Made by a program: the position numbers and the translations under genes
Part shown: in pieces, positions 46,898-55,418 of the stretch
Numbering within the stretch: the stretch's first letter is position 1
How the letters are laid out: every line of letters begins with the position of its first letter
Source: Pantoea sp. BAV 3049
GTDB taxonomy: Bacteria; Pseudomonadota; Gammaproteobacteria; Enterobacterales; Enterobacteriaceae
DNA length: 64,000 bases
Direction of reading: 5' to 3'
Assembly (NCBI RefSeq): GCF_009765445.1
Contig: NZ_WHOY01000031.1
Coordinates: 3,143,764-3,207,763, forward strand
The notes under the pieces: generated by a model
What the model saw: only the letters and a program-made list of their open reading frames with translations
Told to the model about the DNA's origin: nothing
Databases searched by the model: none

Positions 46898-47638
46898 TCA
46901 GTTTAGGCGCTCAAACTGACCCGACAGCATTTTTCGAATAGGGTAATTCAGATCGCCATGTTTACTGGTTGAAAAACCCAGTGCCACCAGCGATTCCACC
47001 ATTTTTACTGCAGCACCCACGCCATCTATTACCGGGATGCCCAGTTCCAGAGTCAGCTCACGGGCAAGCGTGGCCATTCCACCACAGCCGAGCACAATGG
47101 CCCCGCTGCCATCATGATGCTTTGCTTGTATACAACCTTCACGCACTTTCTCCTGTGCCAGCCCGCTGCCATCTTCCAGTGCCAGCACCGGCAGATCGAT
47201 TGCGTGCAGTGCGGCGCAGTGATGTTCCAGGCCATACTGCTGTAGCAAATGCCGTGCAATAATCACCGTTCTTGGCAACGTCGTGACGATGGAGAAGCGT
47301 GTCGCCACCATGGTCGCCATATGCATCGCGGCTTCCGCAATGCCGACAACCGGCCCCTGCGCAAGTTCACGAGCGGCGAGCAGCCCCGGATCGCCAAAAC
47401 AGGCGATGACATGCCCGCAAACCCCCTGTTCGCGCCCGGCTTTAACCTGTTCAAGTACCCCAATAGCAGCAATCGCCTCGTCAAAGTGCCCTTCAATGGA
47501 AGGCACGCCCTGCGAAGGACAAACGGCCAGGATTTCGGTTGCAGGCCCTGCCACGGCGCGGGCGGCTTCACCAATGGTTCGCGTCATCGCCACACTGGTG
47601 TTGGGATTGATTACCTGCACTATCTGCTTAGCCGTCAT
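46898..47638 (-). CDS. hpxA: Allantoin racemase (Asp/Glu/hydantoin racemase family)
   Basis: Interconverts (R)- and (S)-allantoin so the stereospecific allantoinase can use both. The 246 residues have INPNTSVAMT at the start and two catalytic cysteines, Cys80 in IACFGDPG and Cys185 in VLGCGGMA. Overlaps the regulator gene by four bases. Hydantoin racemase is the alternative, made unlikely by the neighbours. Confidence 0.9.
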   Translation of the reverse strand: MTAKQIVQVINPNTSVAMTRTIGEAARAVAGPATEILAVCPSQGVPSIEGHFDEAIAAIGVLEQVKAGREQGVCGHVIACFGDPGLLAARELAQGPVVGIAEAAMHMATMVATRFSIVTTLPRTVIIARHLLQQYGLEHHCAALHAIDLPVLALEDGSGLAQEKVREGCIQAKHHDGSGAIVLGCGGMATLARELTLELGIPVIDGVGAAVKMVESLVALGFSTSKHGDLNYPIRKMLSGQFERLN

Positions 47639-48366
47639 GGCTGCACTCCCGTTTTTACTGCAAATCCTGCGAACAATCTGGCGAAATCCGGCAGCGTTTC
47701 GCCACCGCGTTCAAAGTGCAGACTGGCCACAATATGCGCAAAATGTTGCCGCATTGCTTCAGCCAGCGGCTCCGGCTCTTTTTTTCTGATCAAATCGATC
47801 AGGCGGTCATGGTCATCACAGCGGCATCCCTGCTGCCACGGCGCGCCGTAAGCGGCAATCACCAGAGAAGAACGCTGAGCAAGGCGCGTAACCATTTCCG
47901 TCAGTACCTGATTGCCGGAGATAGCCTGGAGCTGTATATGAAAAGCGGCAGAAAGGCGGATCGCAGCCGGGCCATCATGATCTTCATGAGCCTGTTGTTC
48001 CTGGCGGCTGAGCTTCTCCAGGGCCACCAGATGGGTGGACTGACAGCGCGCCAGTACCTCTGGCAGATTGGCGCATTCAATCAACGCCCGCGTGCGAAAG
48101 ATGTCCCGCGCTTCCTCCACTGAAGGCGTAGCCACCTGTGCACCACGTTTGGGCGCAAGAACAATTAATTGCACTGCGGCGAGGCGTTGCAGCACTTTGC
48201 GAATGCCGGTACGGCTGACACCAAAAACCTCAGAAAGCGCTTCTTCCGGCAGTTTGCTGCCCGGTGGCAGCTGATGTTCCACTATCGCCGTCATCAGCGC
48301 CTGATAGATAGGTTCGTCCTTGTCGGTCAGGTCAGAGGCCGTTCTCAGGCCGGTTTCACTCTTCAT
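47635..48366 (-). CDS. hpxS: GntR-family (FCD) transcriptional regulator of allantoin genes
   Basis: 243 residues: a winged HTH (about 17-85, LPPGSKLPEEALSEVFGVSR and GIRKVLQRL) and an FCD ligand-binding domain with AAFHIQLQAISGN and the late HDRLIDLI segment. First gene of the hpxSAB-like operon and divergent from the permease gene, so it probably controls both. A TGTATACA palindrome lies in the divergent region. Confidence 0.88.
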   Translation of the reverse strand: MKSETGLRTASDLTDKDEPIYQALMTAIVEHQLPPGSKLPEEALSEVFGVSRTGIRKVLQRLAAVQLIVLAPKRGAQVATPSVEEARDIFRTRALIECANLPEVLARCQSTHLVALEKLSRQEQQAHEDHDGPAAIRLSAAFHIQLQAISGNQVLTEMVTRLAQRSSLVIAAYGAPWQQGCRCDDHDRLIDLIRKKEPEPLAEAMRQHFAHIVASLHFERGGETLPDFARLFAGFAVKTGVQP

Positions 48367-48421
48367 TCCCTACTCCGGTAAACAACAGATCCGTAAGAAA
48401 TCGTACACATGTTTCTTTACT

Positions 48422-48433
48422 TTTGTATACATT
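48422..48433. promoter_or_regulatory. Candidate GntR operator
   Basis: TTTGTATACATT contains the perfect palindrome TGTATACA, typical in shape of FCD-GntR operators. It lies 56 bases upstream of the hpxS start and 20 bases from the sigma-54-like element of the permease gene. Confidence 0.42.
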
Positions 48434-48444
48434 AAATAACGTTT

Positions 48445-48460
48445 TGGCCTGGATCCTGCA
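48445..48460 (+). promoter_or_regulatory. Sigma-54-like promoter of the allantoin permease gene
   Basis: TGGCCTGGATCCTGCA keeps TGGC, the G at position 7 and TGCA with exact -24/-12 spacing, 52 bases before the permease start codon. Two bases of the -24 box and one of the -12 box differ. Confidence 0.5.
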
Positions 48461-48511
48461 ATACGTCATCAACCCAGTTTGTGTTTAGGTGAATTCAGAG
48501 GAGCAGGTTTC

Positions 48512-50002
48512 ATGCCAAATAGTCAGAAAGTCTCTCCGGCGTCGGCTGCAGCCAATGCCAACTACAGCCCGCGGCTGTGCAATGAAGATCTGGCACCAAC
48601 CCGTGACCAGACCTGGAGCTGGTACAACATCTTTTCGTTCTGGATGTCTGATGTACACAGTATGGGCGGCTATGTGGTGGCCGCCAGCTTCTTTACGCTG
48701 GGACTCGCCAGCTGGCAGGTGCTGCTGTGCCTGCTGGTCGGGATCTGTATCGTGCAGATTTGCGCTAACCTGGTAGCCAAACCCAGCCAGATGGCTGGGG
48801 TACCCTATGCCGTGATTTGCCGCCAGGCTTTTGGCGTGTTCGGTGCCAATATCCCGGCGGTGATCCGCGGCCTGATTGCTTTCGCCTGGTACGGTATCCA
48901 GACTTACCTGGCCGCCAACGCACTGATGCTGGTATCGCTTAAGTTCTGGCCGTCGCTGGCTTCGATGACCCAGGCTTCCTGGCTGGGCCTGTCGCAGCTG
49001 GGTTGGATCTGCTTTGGCATTATGTGGTTTGCTCAGGCGATGGTGTTCTGGCACGGAATGAGCGCCATCAAACGCTTTATTGATGTGGCTGGTCCGGCGG
49101 TCTACGTAGTGATGCTGGCGCTGGCAGGATGGATTGTGTACAAGACCGGCTTCGACGGTATTTCACTGACGCTGGCCAGCAAGCAGCTGAGCGGCGGTCA
49201 GCAGGTGTGGGAGATGATTACCGCCACGGCACTGGTTGTCTCTTACTTCTCCGGCCCGCTGCTGAACTTCGGCGATTTCTCCCGCTACGGTAAGAGCATG
49301 GGTGAAATCCGTCGCGGTAACCGCTGGGGGCTGCCGTTTAACTTCCTGCTGTTTTCCATCGTTACCGTGGTGATCGTTTCCGGCACGCAGTCACTGTTTG
49401 GCAAGATGATCACCGACCCGATCGAAACTGTCAGCCGTGTGGGCAGCGATCTGGCCGTGGCAATTGGCCTGCTGACGATGATTACCGCCACTATCGGTAT
49501 TAACATCGTGGCGAACTTCGTTTCTCCGGCCTTTGACTTCTCCAACTGCTCACCACAGAAAATCAGCTTCCGTACCGGTGGGATGATTGCCGCAGTGGGT
49601 TCAGTGCTGCTGACACCCTGGAACCTGTTCCAGTCACCAGAGCTGATTCACTACACGCTGGACGTACTGGGTGCCTTTATTGGTCCTCTGTTCGGTATCC
49701 TGCTGTGTGACTTCTACCTGATTAAACGCAGCCAGATCTCTGTGGATGACCTGTTTGATGACACACCAAAAGGGAAATACTGGTATCGCGGCGGCTTCAA
49801 CCCGAAAGCCATTGCGGCGCTGGTACCCTCGGTGCTGATTGGCCTGGTGATCAGCTTTATTCCGTCACTGCATGAGATGGCTAACTTCAGCTGGTTTATC
49901 GGTGCGGGACTGTCGGCAGGTTGCTATCGCTGGATTGCTCGGGAAGATCGTGTTCCCAGCACGCAGAGTTACAGCGGCAAGGTTGCTGTGCAAAAGCGCT
50001 GA
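48512..50002 (+). CDS. NCS1-family allantoin/hydantoin permease
   Basis: Sodium- or proton-coupled symporter of 496 residues with about 12 membrane segments. The soluble N terminus NEDLAPTRDQTWSWYNIFSFWMSDVHS and the loops SGPLLNFGDFSRYG and TPWNLFQSPE are typical of PucI/HyuP/allantoin permeases. Divergence from the allantoin racemase and allantoinase operon supports allantoin. The start at 48512 follows GAGGAGCAGG; the longer frame adds 11 unconserved residues. Confidence 0.9.
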   Translation: MPNSQKVSPASAAANANYSPRLCNEDLAPTRDQTWSWYNIFSFWMSDVHSMGGYVVAASFFTLGLASWQVLLCLLVGICIVQICANLVAKPSQMAGVPYAVICRQAFGVFGANIPAVIRGLIAFAWYGIQTYLAANALMLVSLKFWPSLASMTQASWLGLSQLGWICFGIMWFAQAMVFWHGMSAIKRFIDVAGPAVYVVMLALAGWIVYKTGFDGISLTLASKQLSGGQQVWEMITATALVVSYFSGPLLNFGDFSRYGKSMGEIRRGNRWGLPFNFLLFSIVTVVIVSGTQSLFGKMITDPIETVSRVGSDLAVAIGLLTMITATIGINIVANFVSPAFDFSNCSPQKISFRTGGMIAAVGSVLLTPWNLFQSPELIHYTLDVLGAFIGPLFGILLCDFYLIKRSQISVDDLFDDTPKGKYWYRGGFNPKAIAALVPSVLIGLVISFIPSLHEMANFSWFIGAGLSAGCYRWIAREDRVPSTQSYSGKVAVQKR

Positions 50003-50058
50003 TCCGGGCAAACAACTCCTGACATGAAGCGCGGAGAATACAACCGGAAATAAAGCGT

Positions 50059-50080
50059 CCCGCACCATGGACGGTGCGGG
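50059..50080. terminator. GC-rich hairpin after the allantoin permease gene
   Basis: CCCGCACC and GGTGCGGG pair around six bases, 57 bases after the permease stop. There is no following T run, so its strength as a terminator is doubtful. Confidence 0.4.
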
Positions 50081-50130
50081 TCGGGCTGCTATGGACGGCG
50101 CTTTTGCATCTTTATAAGCAGCCGTGTTCC

Positions 50131-50203
50131 CCGCGCAGGCACTGTGTTATACCTTTATGAGCGTCCTGCATCCCTGCGCAGGTACTTGTTTTATGCCTTT
50201 ATG
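50131..50203. repeat. Two direct copies of a ~30-base unit
   Basis: CCGCGCAGGCACTGTGTTAT... at 50131 and CCTGCGCAGGTACTTGTTTT... at 50172 both run on to CTTTATGA. A partial relative (GCATCTTTATAAGC) precedes them at 50107. They sit between the permease stop and the ybiW stop. Confidence 0.6.
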
Positions 50204-50209
50204 AACACC

Positions 50210-52642
50210 TCACAGCATATGCTCGGTACGCGCAATAATGTCATCCTGCGCATCCGGCGATAACGCAGTGAAGAAAGCGGAATATCCGGCCACCCTCACC
50301 ACCAAATCCCGATGCTCTTCCGGACGCTCCTTCGCGGCTAACAGTGTCTCCCGCGACACAATATTGTATTGAATGTGCCAGCCCTTATGCTCTTCGAAGA
50401 AGGTGCGCAGCAGCAGCATCAGCTTCCGACGGTCACCGTCATTATCCAGCGTGGCGGGATTCAGCTTCTGATTCAGCAACACGCCGCCCAGAATCGACCC
50501 GACAGGCAGCTTCGCCACTGATCCAATCACCGCCGTTGGCCCCAGATGATCGGTGCCGGAAGAGGGACTGGCTCCTTCCGCCAGCGGCGTTTTCGCTTTA
50601 CGGCCATCCGGCGTTGCCATGGTCTGCGCACCAAACGGCACGTTAGCCGAAATTGAGGAGGTTCCGGCATAATAGTTCCCGCCAATCGGCCCCCGGCCAT
50701 AACGCGGATTATGATAATTCTTCAGCTCATCAATATAAGTTTCATAAGCCCGTGCCAGCAGCATATCCACCTGGTCGTCATCATTACCGTACTTCGGTGC
50801 GCCGTTAATCAGCCGCTGACGAAGCTGCTCATTAGTCAGCCCGTCGAAATCACTCGCCAGTGCCTCCGCCAGCGCTTTCTGCCCTATCGCGCCCTGTTCA
50901 AAGACCAGTTTTTTCACCGCGGCCAGACTGTTCCCCAGATTGGCAATGCCCACCTGCAGACCGGAAACCCAGTCATATTTCGCGCCGCCCTGCTTCACGC
51001 TCTTCGCCCGTTCAATACAGTCATCCACCAACGCCGAGCAGAGAATATCGTGGGCGTTCTCTTCCAGAATCGTGTCCACCACGTACTCAATTTCAATCGA
51101 TTTCCGCGCGTAATAACGGATCTGCCGATCCCATGCCGCCATTACCTGATCGAAGTGTTCAAAATTACCGGCTGACAGCGCCTCTGGTTGTGGCAGAAAC
51201 ACCTGACCACTGGTCGCGTCGCGTCCCCCTTCCAGCGAGGCCAGCAGCACCCGCGCGAAGTTGATAAAACTCATCCCGGTGCAGCGATAGCCCCACTTGC
51301 CTCCCACTGCAGTTTCGATACAACCAATTGCGGCATACTGATAAGCGTCTTCCGGCTCCACACCCAGCTTGATAAATTCCGGGATAACAATCTCGTCATT
51401 ATTAAAGGCAGGCATGCCGAAGCCACAACGGATCACCTGCACGCAGGCATCCAGGAAGTCATCGCCGATCCCGGCATGATAACGCACGCTCAGGTTGGGC
51501 TGGGTTGAGCGAAGGCGGCCACAGGACTCCAGAATCACATAAGAGAGCGGATTCACGGCATCCACCGCTTTACCATTCAGCAGATTTTGTCCGCCGATGG
51601 TGACATTCTGGTACAGCGGGCTGCCTGCCGAGGCTTTGGAGTGCGAGCCGGAGCGAATTTTGTTCACTTCCAGCAGTTTCAGCCAGCAGCTGTGCAGCAG
51701 CTCAATAGCCTGTTCACGCCCCAGGTTTTGCCCCAGCTCCACATCACGGCGATACCACGGATAAAGATATTGATCCATCCGCCCGAAGGAGACCGAGTGA
51801 CCGTTGGATTCGATCTGCAACAGCAACTGCATGAAGTAGCACAGTTGCAGCGCCTGCCAGAACGTTTGGGGCGGCTCGCTGGCGATAACATCGCAATTTT
51901 CTGCTATTGCATTCAGCTCAGCCTGCCGTTCAGGGCGGCTCTCTTGCACCGCCATTTCCCTCGCCAGTGCCGCGAAACGATGGATATGATCGCTGACTGC
52001 CCGCAGGGTGATCTCAATCGCCTTCAGGAACTGTTCGCCATGCAGATCTTCCAGCACGGTCAGATTGATGCGGGAACGGCGCTCTGCCACCTTTTCCTGC
52101 ATCCCCGCCAGCCCTTTTTCCAGCAGCAGCGGAAAATTGATCGCCAGATGAGCATCCCCGGAAGTCATGTTGCCTTCCGCTTTAATGATCCCCGTTGCCA
52201 GCAGCGCCTTCTGCTCATCGGTGAACATACCGTAGCAGCGATCCTGCACGGTCTGACCCCGCCACCACGGGCAGATCTCATGCAGGATCCTTTTATTCTC
52301 TTCGCTGACCGAGAACCCCGCACCGGGACGATCCGCCAGATCGTCGATCTCTTTCTCAATCCACGACACGGTGTATTCAGGGAAGATCGGCGCTGCACGC
52401 ACTTCGCTGGCCTGATTGCCGACGATCAGCTCATCGTGCCTGATCCAGATGGTGCGGTTTGCCAGATGATAAGCCAGCGCCAGCGCCCGCCGCACAGGCA
52501 GCGGCTTATCCATATTTTCCTGATAAATTTTAGTGTAATGACGCGCTCGTTCGGTACAAACTGGTGGCTTATCAATGCGGATCAGCGCCTGTTTGTGTGC
52601 CTGAGTTCTGGCGCTTAAGGTATCGAGCTTCAATTGGGTCAT
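50210..52642 (-). CDS. ybiW: Glycyl-radical enzyme YbiW (pyruvate-formate-lyase-like)
   Basis: Anaerobic radical enzyme of unresolved substrate, in the PFL2/diol-dehydratase-like group. The 810 residues equal E. coli YbiW in length and are nearly collinear: the catalytic Cys in YAAIGCIETAVGGKWG, and the radical Gly786 in VVRVAGYSAFF near the C terminus, ending IIARTEHML. I prefer the second of two adjacent ATG codons (52642), which gives MTQLKLDTLS like E. coli and a better distance to GAGG. It follows its activase gene at once. Confidence 0.93.
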   Translation of the reverse strand: MTQLKLDTLSARTQAHKQALIRIDKPPVCTERARHYTKIYQENMDKPLPVRRALALAYHLANRTIWIRHDELIVGNQASEVRAAPIFPEYTVSWIEKEIDDLADRPGAGFSVSEENKRILHEICPWWRGQTVQDRCYGMFTDEQKALLATGIIKAEGNMTSGDAHLAINFPLLLEKGLAGMQEKVAERRSRINLTVLEDLHGEQFLKAIEITLRAVSDHIHRFAALAREMAVQESRPERQAELNAIAENCDVIASEPPQTFWQALQLCYFMQLLLQIESNGHSVSFGRMDQYLYPWYRRDVELGQNLGREQAIELLHSCWLKLLEVNKIRSGSHSKASAGSPLYQNVTIGGQNLLNGKAVDAVNPLSYVILESCGRLRSTQPNLSVRYHAGIGDDFLDACVQVIRCGFGMPAFNNDEIVIPEFIKLGVEPEDAYQYAAIGCIETAVGGKWGYRCTGMSFINFARVLLASLEGGRDATSGQVFLPQPEALSAGNFEHFDQVMAAWDRQIRYYARKSIEIEYVVDTILEENAHDILCSALVDDCIERAKSVKQGGAKYDWVSGLQVGIANLGNSLAAVKKLVFEQGAIGQKALAEALASDFDGLTNEQLRQRLINGAPKYGNDDDQVDMLLARAYETYIDELKNYHNPRYGRGPIGGNYYAGTSSISANVPFGAQTMATPDGRKAKTPLAEGASPSSGTDHLGPTAVIGSVAKLPVGSILGGVLLNQKLNPATLDNDGDRRKLMLLLRTFFEEHKGWHIQYNIVSRETLLAAKERPEEHRDLVVRVAGYSAFFTALSPDAQDDIIARTEHML

Positions 52643-52646
52643 CATC

Positions 52647-53546
52647 TTATCCTCTTAAGGTCGCAGCCAGACCTTTATGCCCGGCATATGACTGCGCGAA
52701 CTGCAGGATTTCAGGGCAGTCGAGCGGCAAATCCGGTGCCAGGTAAGGTCGGTTGAGTAACGCATATTTGTTCCTTCCCAACGTGTGATAGGGCAGGAAG
52801 TGAATTTCTTTGACGTGCAGCTCATCTGCGGCAAAATCGACAATGCTCTTCACCGACTCCTGGTCGGCATTAAAGCCCTGGATAAGCGGCACGCGAATAA
52901 TCATTTCTTTGCCAGTGGCCGCCACTTTTCGCAGATTTTCCATCACTCTTTTTGCCGAGCCATCAGTCCAGAGCCTGAACTTCTGTTCATCGATGTGTTT
53001 CAGATCGGCCAGAAAGAGATCGATCCACGGCAGAGAGGGCTGAATATAATGCCAGGGGACATGAAGGCAGCTTTCCACCGCAGTGTGAATGCCTTCCTTA
53101 TGGCTGTTGCGCAACAGATCCCTTGCCAGCTGCGGCTGCATAAAAGGTTCGCCACCGGAGAGCGTCATCCCACCTGCACTGCGCCAATAGAAAGGCTTAT
53201 CGCGTCTGACTACGGTCAGGATCTCCTCTGCCGTTTTCTCCTCACCGCATACTGTCAGCGCCTGAGCGGGACAACAGTTCGCCAGCGCGATCAGATGCTC
53301 AGCCCCGATCCTCTGCCGGGCAATCTGCAATTCACCCGCCGGTTTTCTCACCACGTCCGGCGCAGCCTGCTGGCAGAGATCGCAGCCCTGCAGACAGAGA
53401 CGATTATCGAACAGCAGCTCCCGATGCCGGGAACAACTTTCCGGGTTCTGGCACCACCTACAACTCAGCGAGCATCCTTTTAAAAACACCACGGTACGGA
53501 TGCCTGGCCCGTCATGGGTGGAATAACGCTGGATATTGAAGATCAT
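52647..53546 (-). CDS. ybiY: Glycyl-radical enzyme activating protein YbiY
   Basis: Radical-SAM activase that installs the glycyl radical on YbiW. The 299 residues have the SAM-cluster motif CSLSCRWC near residue 25, an inserted ferredoxin-like segment with additional cysteines ([18 protein letters not shown]) and [10 protein letters not shown]. It is encoded upstream of ybiW on the same strand; its stop lies four bases before the chosen ybiW ATG. Confidence 0.93.
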   Translation of the reverse strand: MIFNIQRYSTHDGPGIRTVVFLKGCSLSCRWCQNPESCSRHRELLFDNRLCLQGCDLCQQAAPDVVRKPAGELQIARQRIGAEHLIALANCCPAQALTVCGEEKTAEEILTVVRRDKPFYWRSAGGMTLSGGEPFMQPQLARDLLRNSHKEGIHTAVESCLHVPWHYIQPSLPWIDLFLADLKHIDEQKFRLWTDGSAKRVMENLRKVAATGKEMIIRVPLIQGFNADQESVKSIVDFAADELHVKEIHFLPYHTLGRNKYALLNRPYLAPDLPLDCPEILQFAQSYAGHKGLAATLRG

Positions 53547-53603
53547 TGACCGGCCTCCGCAAATTACGTACGAAGATTGAATGACTTTCGAAAGAAAGAG
53601 ATA

Positions 53604-53617
53604 TTGATTACGGACAA
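53604..53617. promoter_or_regulatory. Candidate FNR site in front of ybiY
   Basis: TTGATTACGGACAA matches TTGAT-N4-ATCAA at eight of ten positions and lies 58 bases before the ybiY start codon. Anaerobic control would fit an oxygen-sensitive radical enzyme. Inference. Confidence 0.38.
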
Positions 53618-53684
53618 TAAAAGTGATGCTGAGGCGGCTATACTGTCATCAATTTGCTACTCATCACATTTCGGGAAACATACG

Positions 53685-54347
53685 ATGGAGCTCTTTCTGG
53701 ATACCTCTGATGTCACCGCAGTTAAACGCCTGGCGCGGATTTTTCCGCTGGCCGGGGTCACGACCAATCCCAGCATTGTTGCTGCCGGTAAAAAACCGCT
53801 GGATGTGCTGCTCCCCGAGCTGCAGGAAGCGCTGGGTGGCCAGGGGCGGCTGTTTGCTCAGGTCCTTGCGTCAAAAGCTGAGCTGATGGTGGAGGAAGCA
53901 ATAAAACTCCGTGCCATGATCGACAATCTTGTGGTGAAGGTGCCGGTAACGGCAGAAGGCCTGGCGGCTATCAAGCTACTGAAACAGGAAGGGATCCCAA
54001 CACTGGGCACCGCAGTTTATGGTGCAACGCAGGGGCTGATATCAGCGCTGGCGGGTGCAGACTACGTTGCCCCATATGTTAACCGCGTGGATGCTCAGGG
54101 CGGCGACGGTATTCAGACCGTGAAAGATTTACAGCAGCTTCTGAGCCTGCATGCGCCCGGCGCAAAAGTGCTCGCCGCCAGTTTCAAGACGCCTCGCCAG
54201 GTGATGGCCTGTCTGCTGGCCGGTTGCCAGTCAGTTACCTTGCCGCTGGATGTCGCAGAGCAGATCATCCACACTCCCGCGGTCACCGCTGCGGTGGAAA
54301 AATTTGAGCAGGAGTGGTTAAAAACCTTCGGCGTACCGGGCTTCTGA
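53685..54347 (+). CDS. fsaA: Fructose-6-phosphate aldolase
   Basis: Transaldolase-like class I aldolase that cleaves fructose 6-phosphate into dihydroxyacetone and glyceraldehyde 3-phosphate. The 220 residues equal E. coli FsaA in length, beginning [16 protein letters not shown]; the Schiff-base residue is Lys85 in NLVVKVPVT. The open frame extends 36 codons upstream with no conservation, so the ATG at 53685 is used. FsaA and FsaB (TalC) cannot be told apart with certainty; the pairing with ybiYW favours fsaA. Confidence 0.92.
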   Translation: MELFLDTSDVTAVKRLARIFPLAGVTTNPSIVAAGKKPLDVLLPELQEALGGQGRLFAQVLASKAELMVEEAIKLRAMIDNLVVKVPVTAEGLAAIKLLKQEGIPTLGTAVYGATQGLISALAGADYVAPYVNRVDAQGGDGIQTVKDLQQLLSLHAPGAKVLAASFKTPRQVMACLLAGCQSVTLPLDVAEQIIHTPAVTAAVEKFEQEWLKTFGVPGF

Positions 54348-54351
54348 ACAG

Positions 54352-55119
54352 ATGATCAATTCCAGACAGTTGCAAATTGTTCAGCTGGTTAATGACCGCG
54401 GCACGGTCAGCGTCAGCGAGCTGGCCCAGCTTACCCAGGTTTCGGAGGTGACGGTTCGTCAGGATCTGACCACGCTGGAGCGCAACAGCTATATAAAGAG
54501 AGCGCACGGCTTCGCCCATTCTGTTGGCCTGGATGATGTCGGCACCAGAATGCAGACCCATTTCACGCTGAAAAAGGCGCTGGCAGGCTATGCCGCTTCG
54601 CTGGTCAGCGAGGGAGAAACGGTCTTTATTGAAGGGGGAAGCACCAATGCCCTGCTGGCCCGGGCGCTCGCCGATAATGAAACGCTGACCATCGTCACGG
54701 TCAGCCACTTTATTGCCGGGCTGCTGAAGGAAGCTCGCTGTGAGGTGATTATTCTCGGTGGCCTGTATCAGAAAGGCAGTGAATCAGTAGTCGGCCCGCT
54801 GACCCGGGCTTGCGTGCAACAGATCCATTTTCAGAAAGCATTTATTGGCGTGGATGGCTGGCATGCGGATACCGGGTTTACTGGCAAGAATATGCTGCGC
54901 TGCGACACCATCAATGCGGTGATGGACAAAGGTATTGAAACGATTGCCCTGACCGATTCCTCCAAATTTGGGCGAATCCACCCCTACCCACTGGCGCTGA
55001 ATCATCAGTTTCAGCATGTTGTCACTGATACGGGAATCGAGGCTGAGCACCGCAACTGCCTGGAAGAGCAGGCAGTGAAAGTGCATCTGGTCAATGATGC
55101 TTCACTGAAAAGGGCGTGA
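54352..55119 (+). CDS. DeoR/GlpR-family transcriptional regulator
   Basis: 255 residues: an N-terminal DeoR HTH (RQLQIVQLVNDRGTVSVSEL; TQVSEVTVRQDLTTLE) and a sugar-phosphate-sensing DeoRC domain (VFIEGGSTNALLARAL, KAFIGVDGWHADTGFT, LTDSSKFGR). It starts four bases after the aldolase stop, so it is co-transcribed and may control the aldolase and the divergent ybiYW operon. Confidence 0.88.
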   Translation: MINSRQLQIVQLVNDRGTVSVSELAQLTQVSEVTVRQDLTTLERNSYIKRAHGFAHSVGLDDVGTRMQTHFTLKKALAGYAASLVSEGETVFIEGGSTNALLARALADNETLTIVTVSHFIAGLLKEARCEVIILGGLYQKGSESVVGPLTRACVQQIHFQKAFIGVDGWHADTGFTGKNMLRCDTINAVMDKGIETIALTDSSKFGRIHPYPLALNHQFQHVVTDTGIEAEHRNCLEEQAVKVHLVNDASLKRA

Positions 55120-55164
55120 ATGAAAAGACTGGAGGGGCCAACGCCAGGCTGGCAGGCCCTGAAA

Positions 55165-55196
55165 CGAAAAAAACCTGACTCATTGCTGAATCAGGC
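55165..55196 (-). terminator. Terminator of the tRNA-Asp gene
   Basis: On the minus strand CCTGATTC pairs with GAGTCAGG around six bases and is followed by seven T, 13 bases after the tRNA 3' end. Confidence 0.82.
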
Positions 55197-55208
55197 TTTC
55201 TGAATGCT

Positions 55209-55285
55209 TGGCGGAACGGACGGGGCTCGAACCCGCGACCCCCTGCGTGACAGGCAGGTATTCTAACCAACTGAACTACCGCTCC
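55209..55285 (-). tRNA. aspV: tRNA-Asp (anticodon GTC)
   Basis: 77 bases including the encoded CCA. On the minus strand it begins GGAGCGGTAGTTCAGTTGG and has the anticodon loop CCTGTCACGC and the T-loop GGTTCGAGCCC; the acceptor stem GGAGCGG/CCGTTCC pairs with one G-T. Its position next to dnaQ is that of E. coli aspV. Confidence 0.97.
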
Positions 55286-55307
55286 ACCGATGTTCCCCGT
55301 CGGGAAC

Positions 55308-55343
55308 GGGGCGAATATTACGGGCAGGCGTTCAGGTCGTCAA
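55308..55343 (-). promoter_or_regulatory. Sigma-70 promoter of tRNA-Asp
   Basis: On the minus strand: TTGACG (-35), 17-base spacer, TAATAT (-10), then the GC-rich discriminator TCGCCCCG typical of stringently controlled stable-RNA promoters. Confidence 0.82.
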
Positions 55344-55418
55344 TGCTTTTTATACGCCTTTAAGAGCAAGTGCGTGTTTTTTCACCTTACCGCGCTTTTA
55401 TTGCCCGTTTTTAAACAC

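Noticed and set aside
51587..52618. Open frame of 343 codons on the plus strand opposite ybiW
   Set aside because: Lies wholly antisense to a well-conserved gene, has no recognisable domain and no ribosome site; a GC-driven shadow frame.
55120..55208. Integrase or attachment site at the tRNA-Asp end
   Set aside because: No integrase frame and no partial copy of the tRNA 3' end other than the second full tRNA gene were found.
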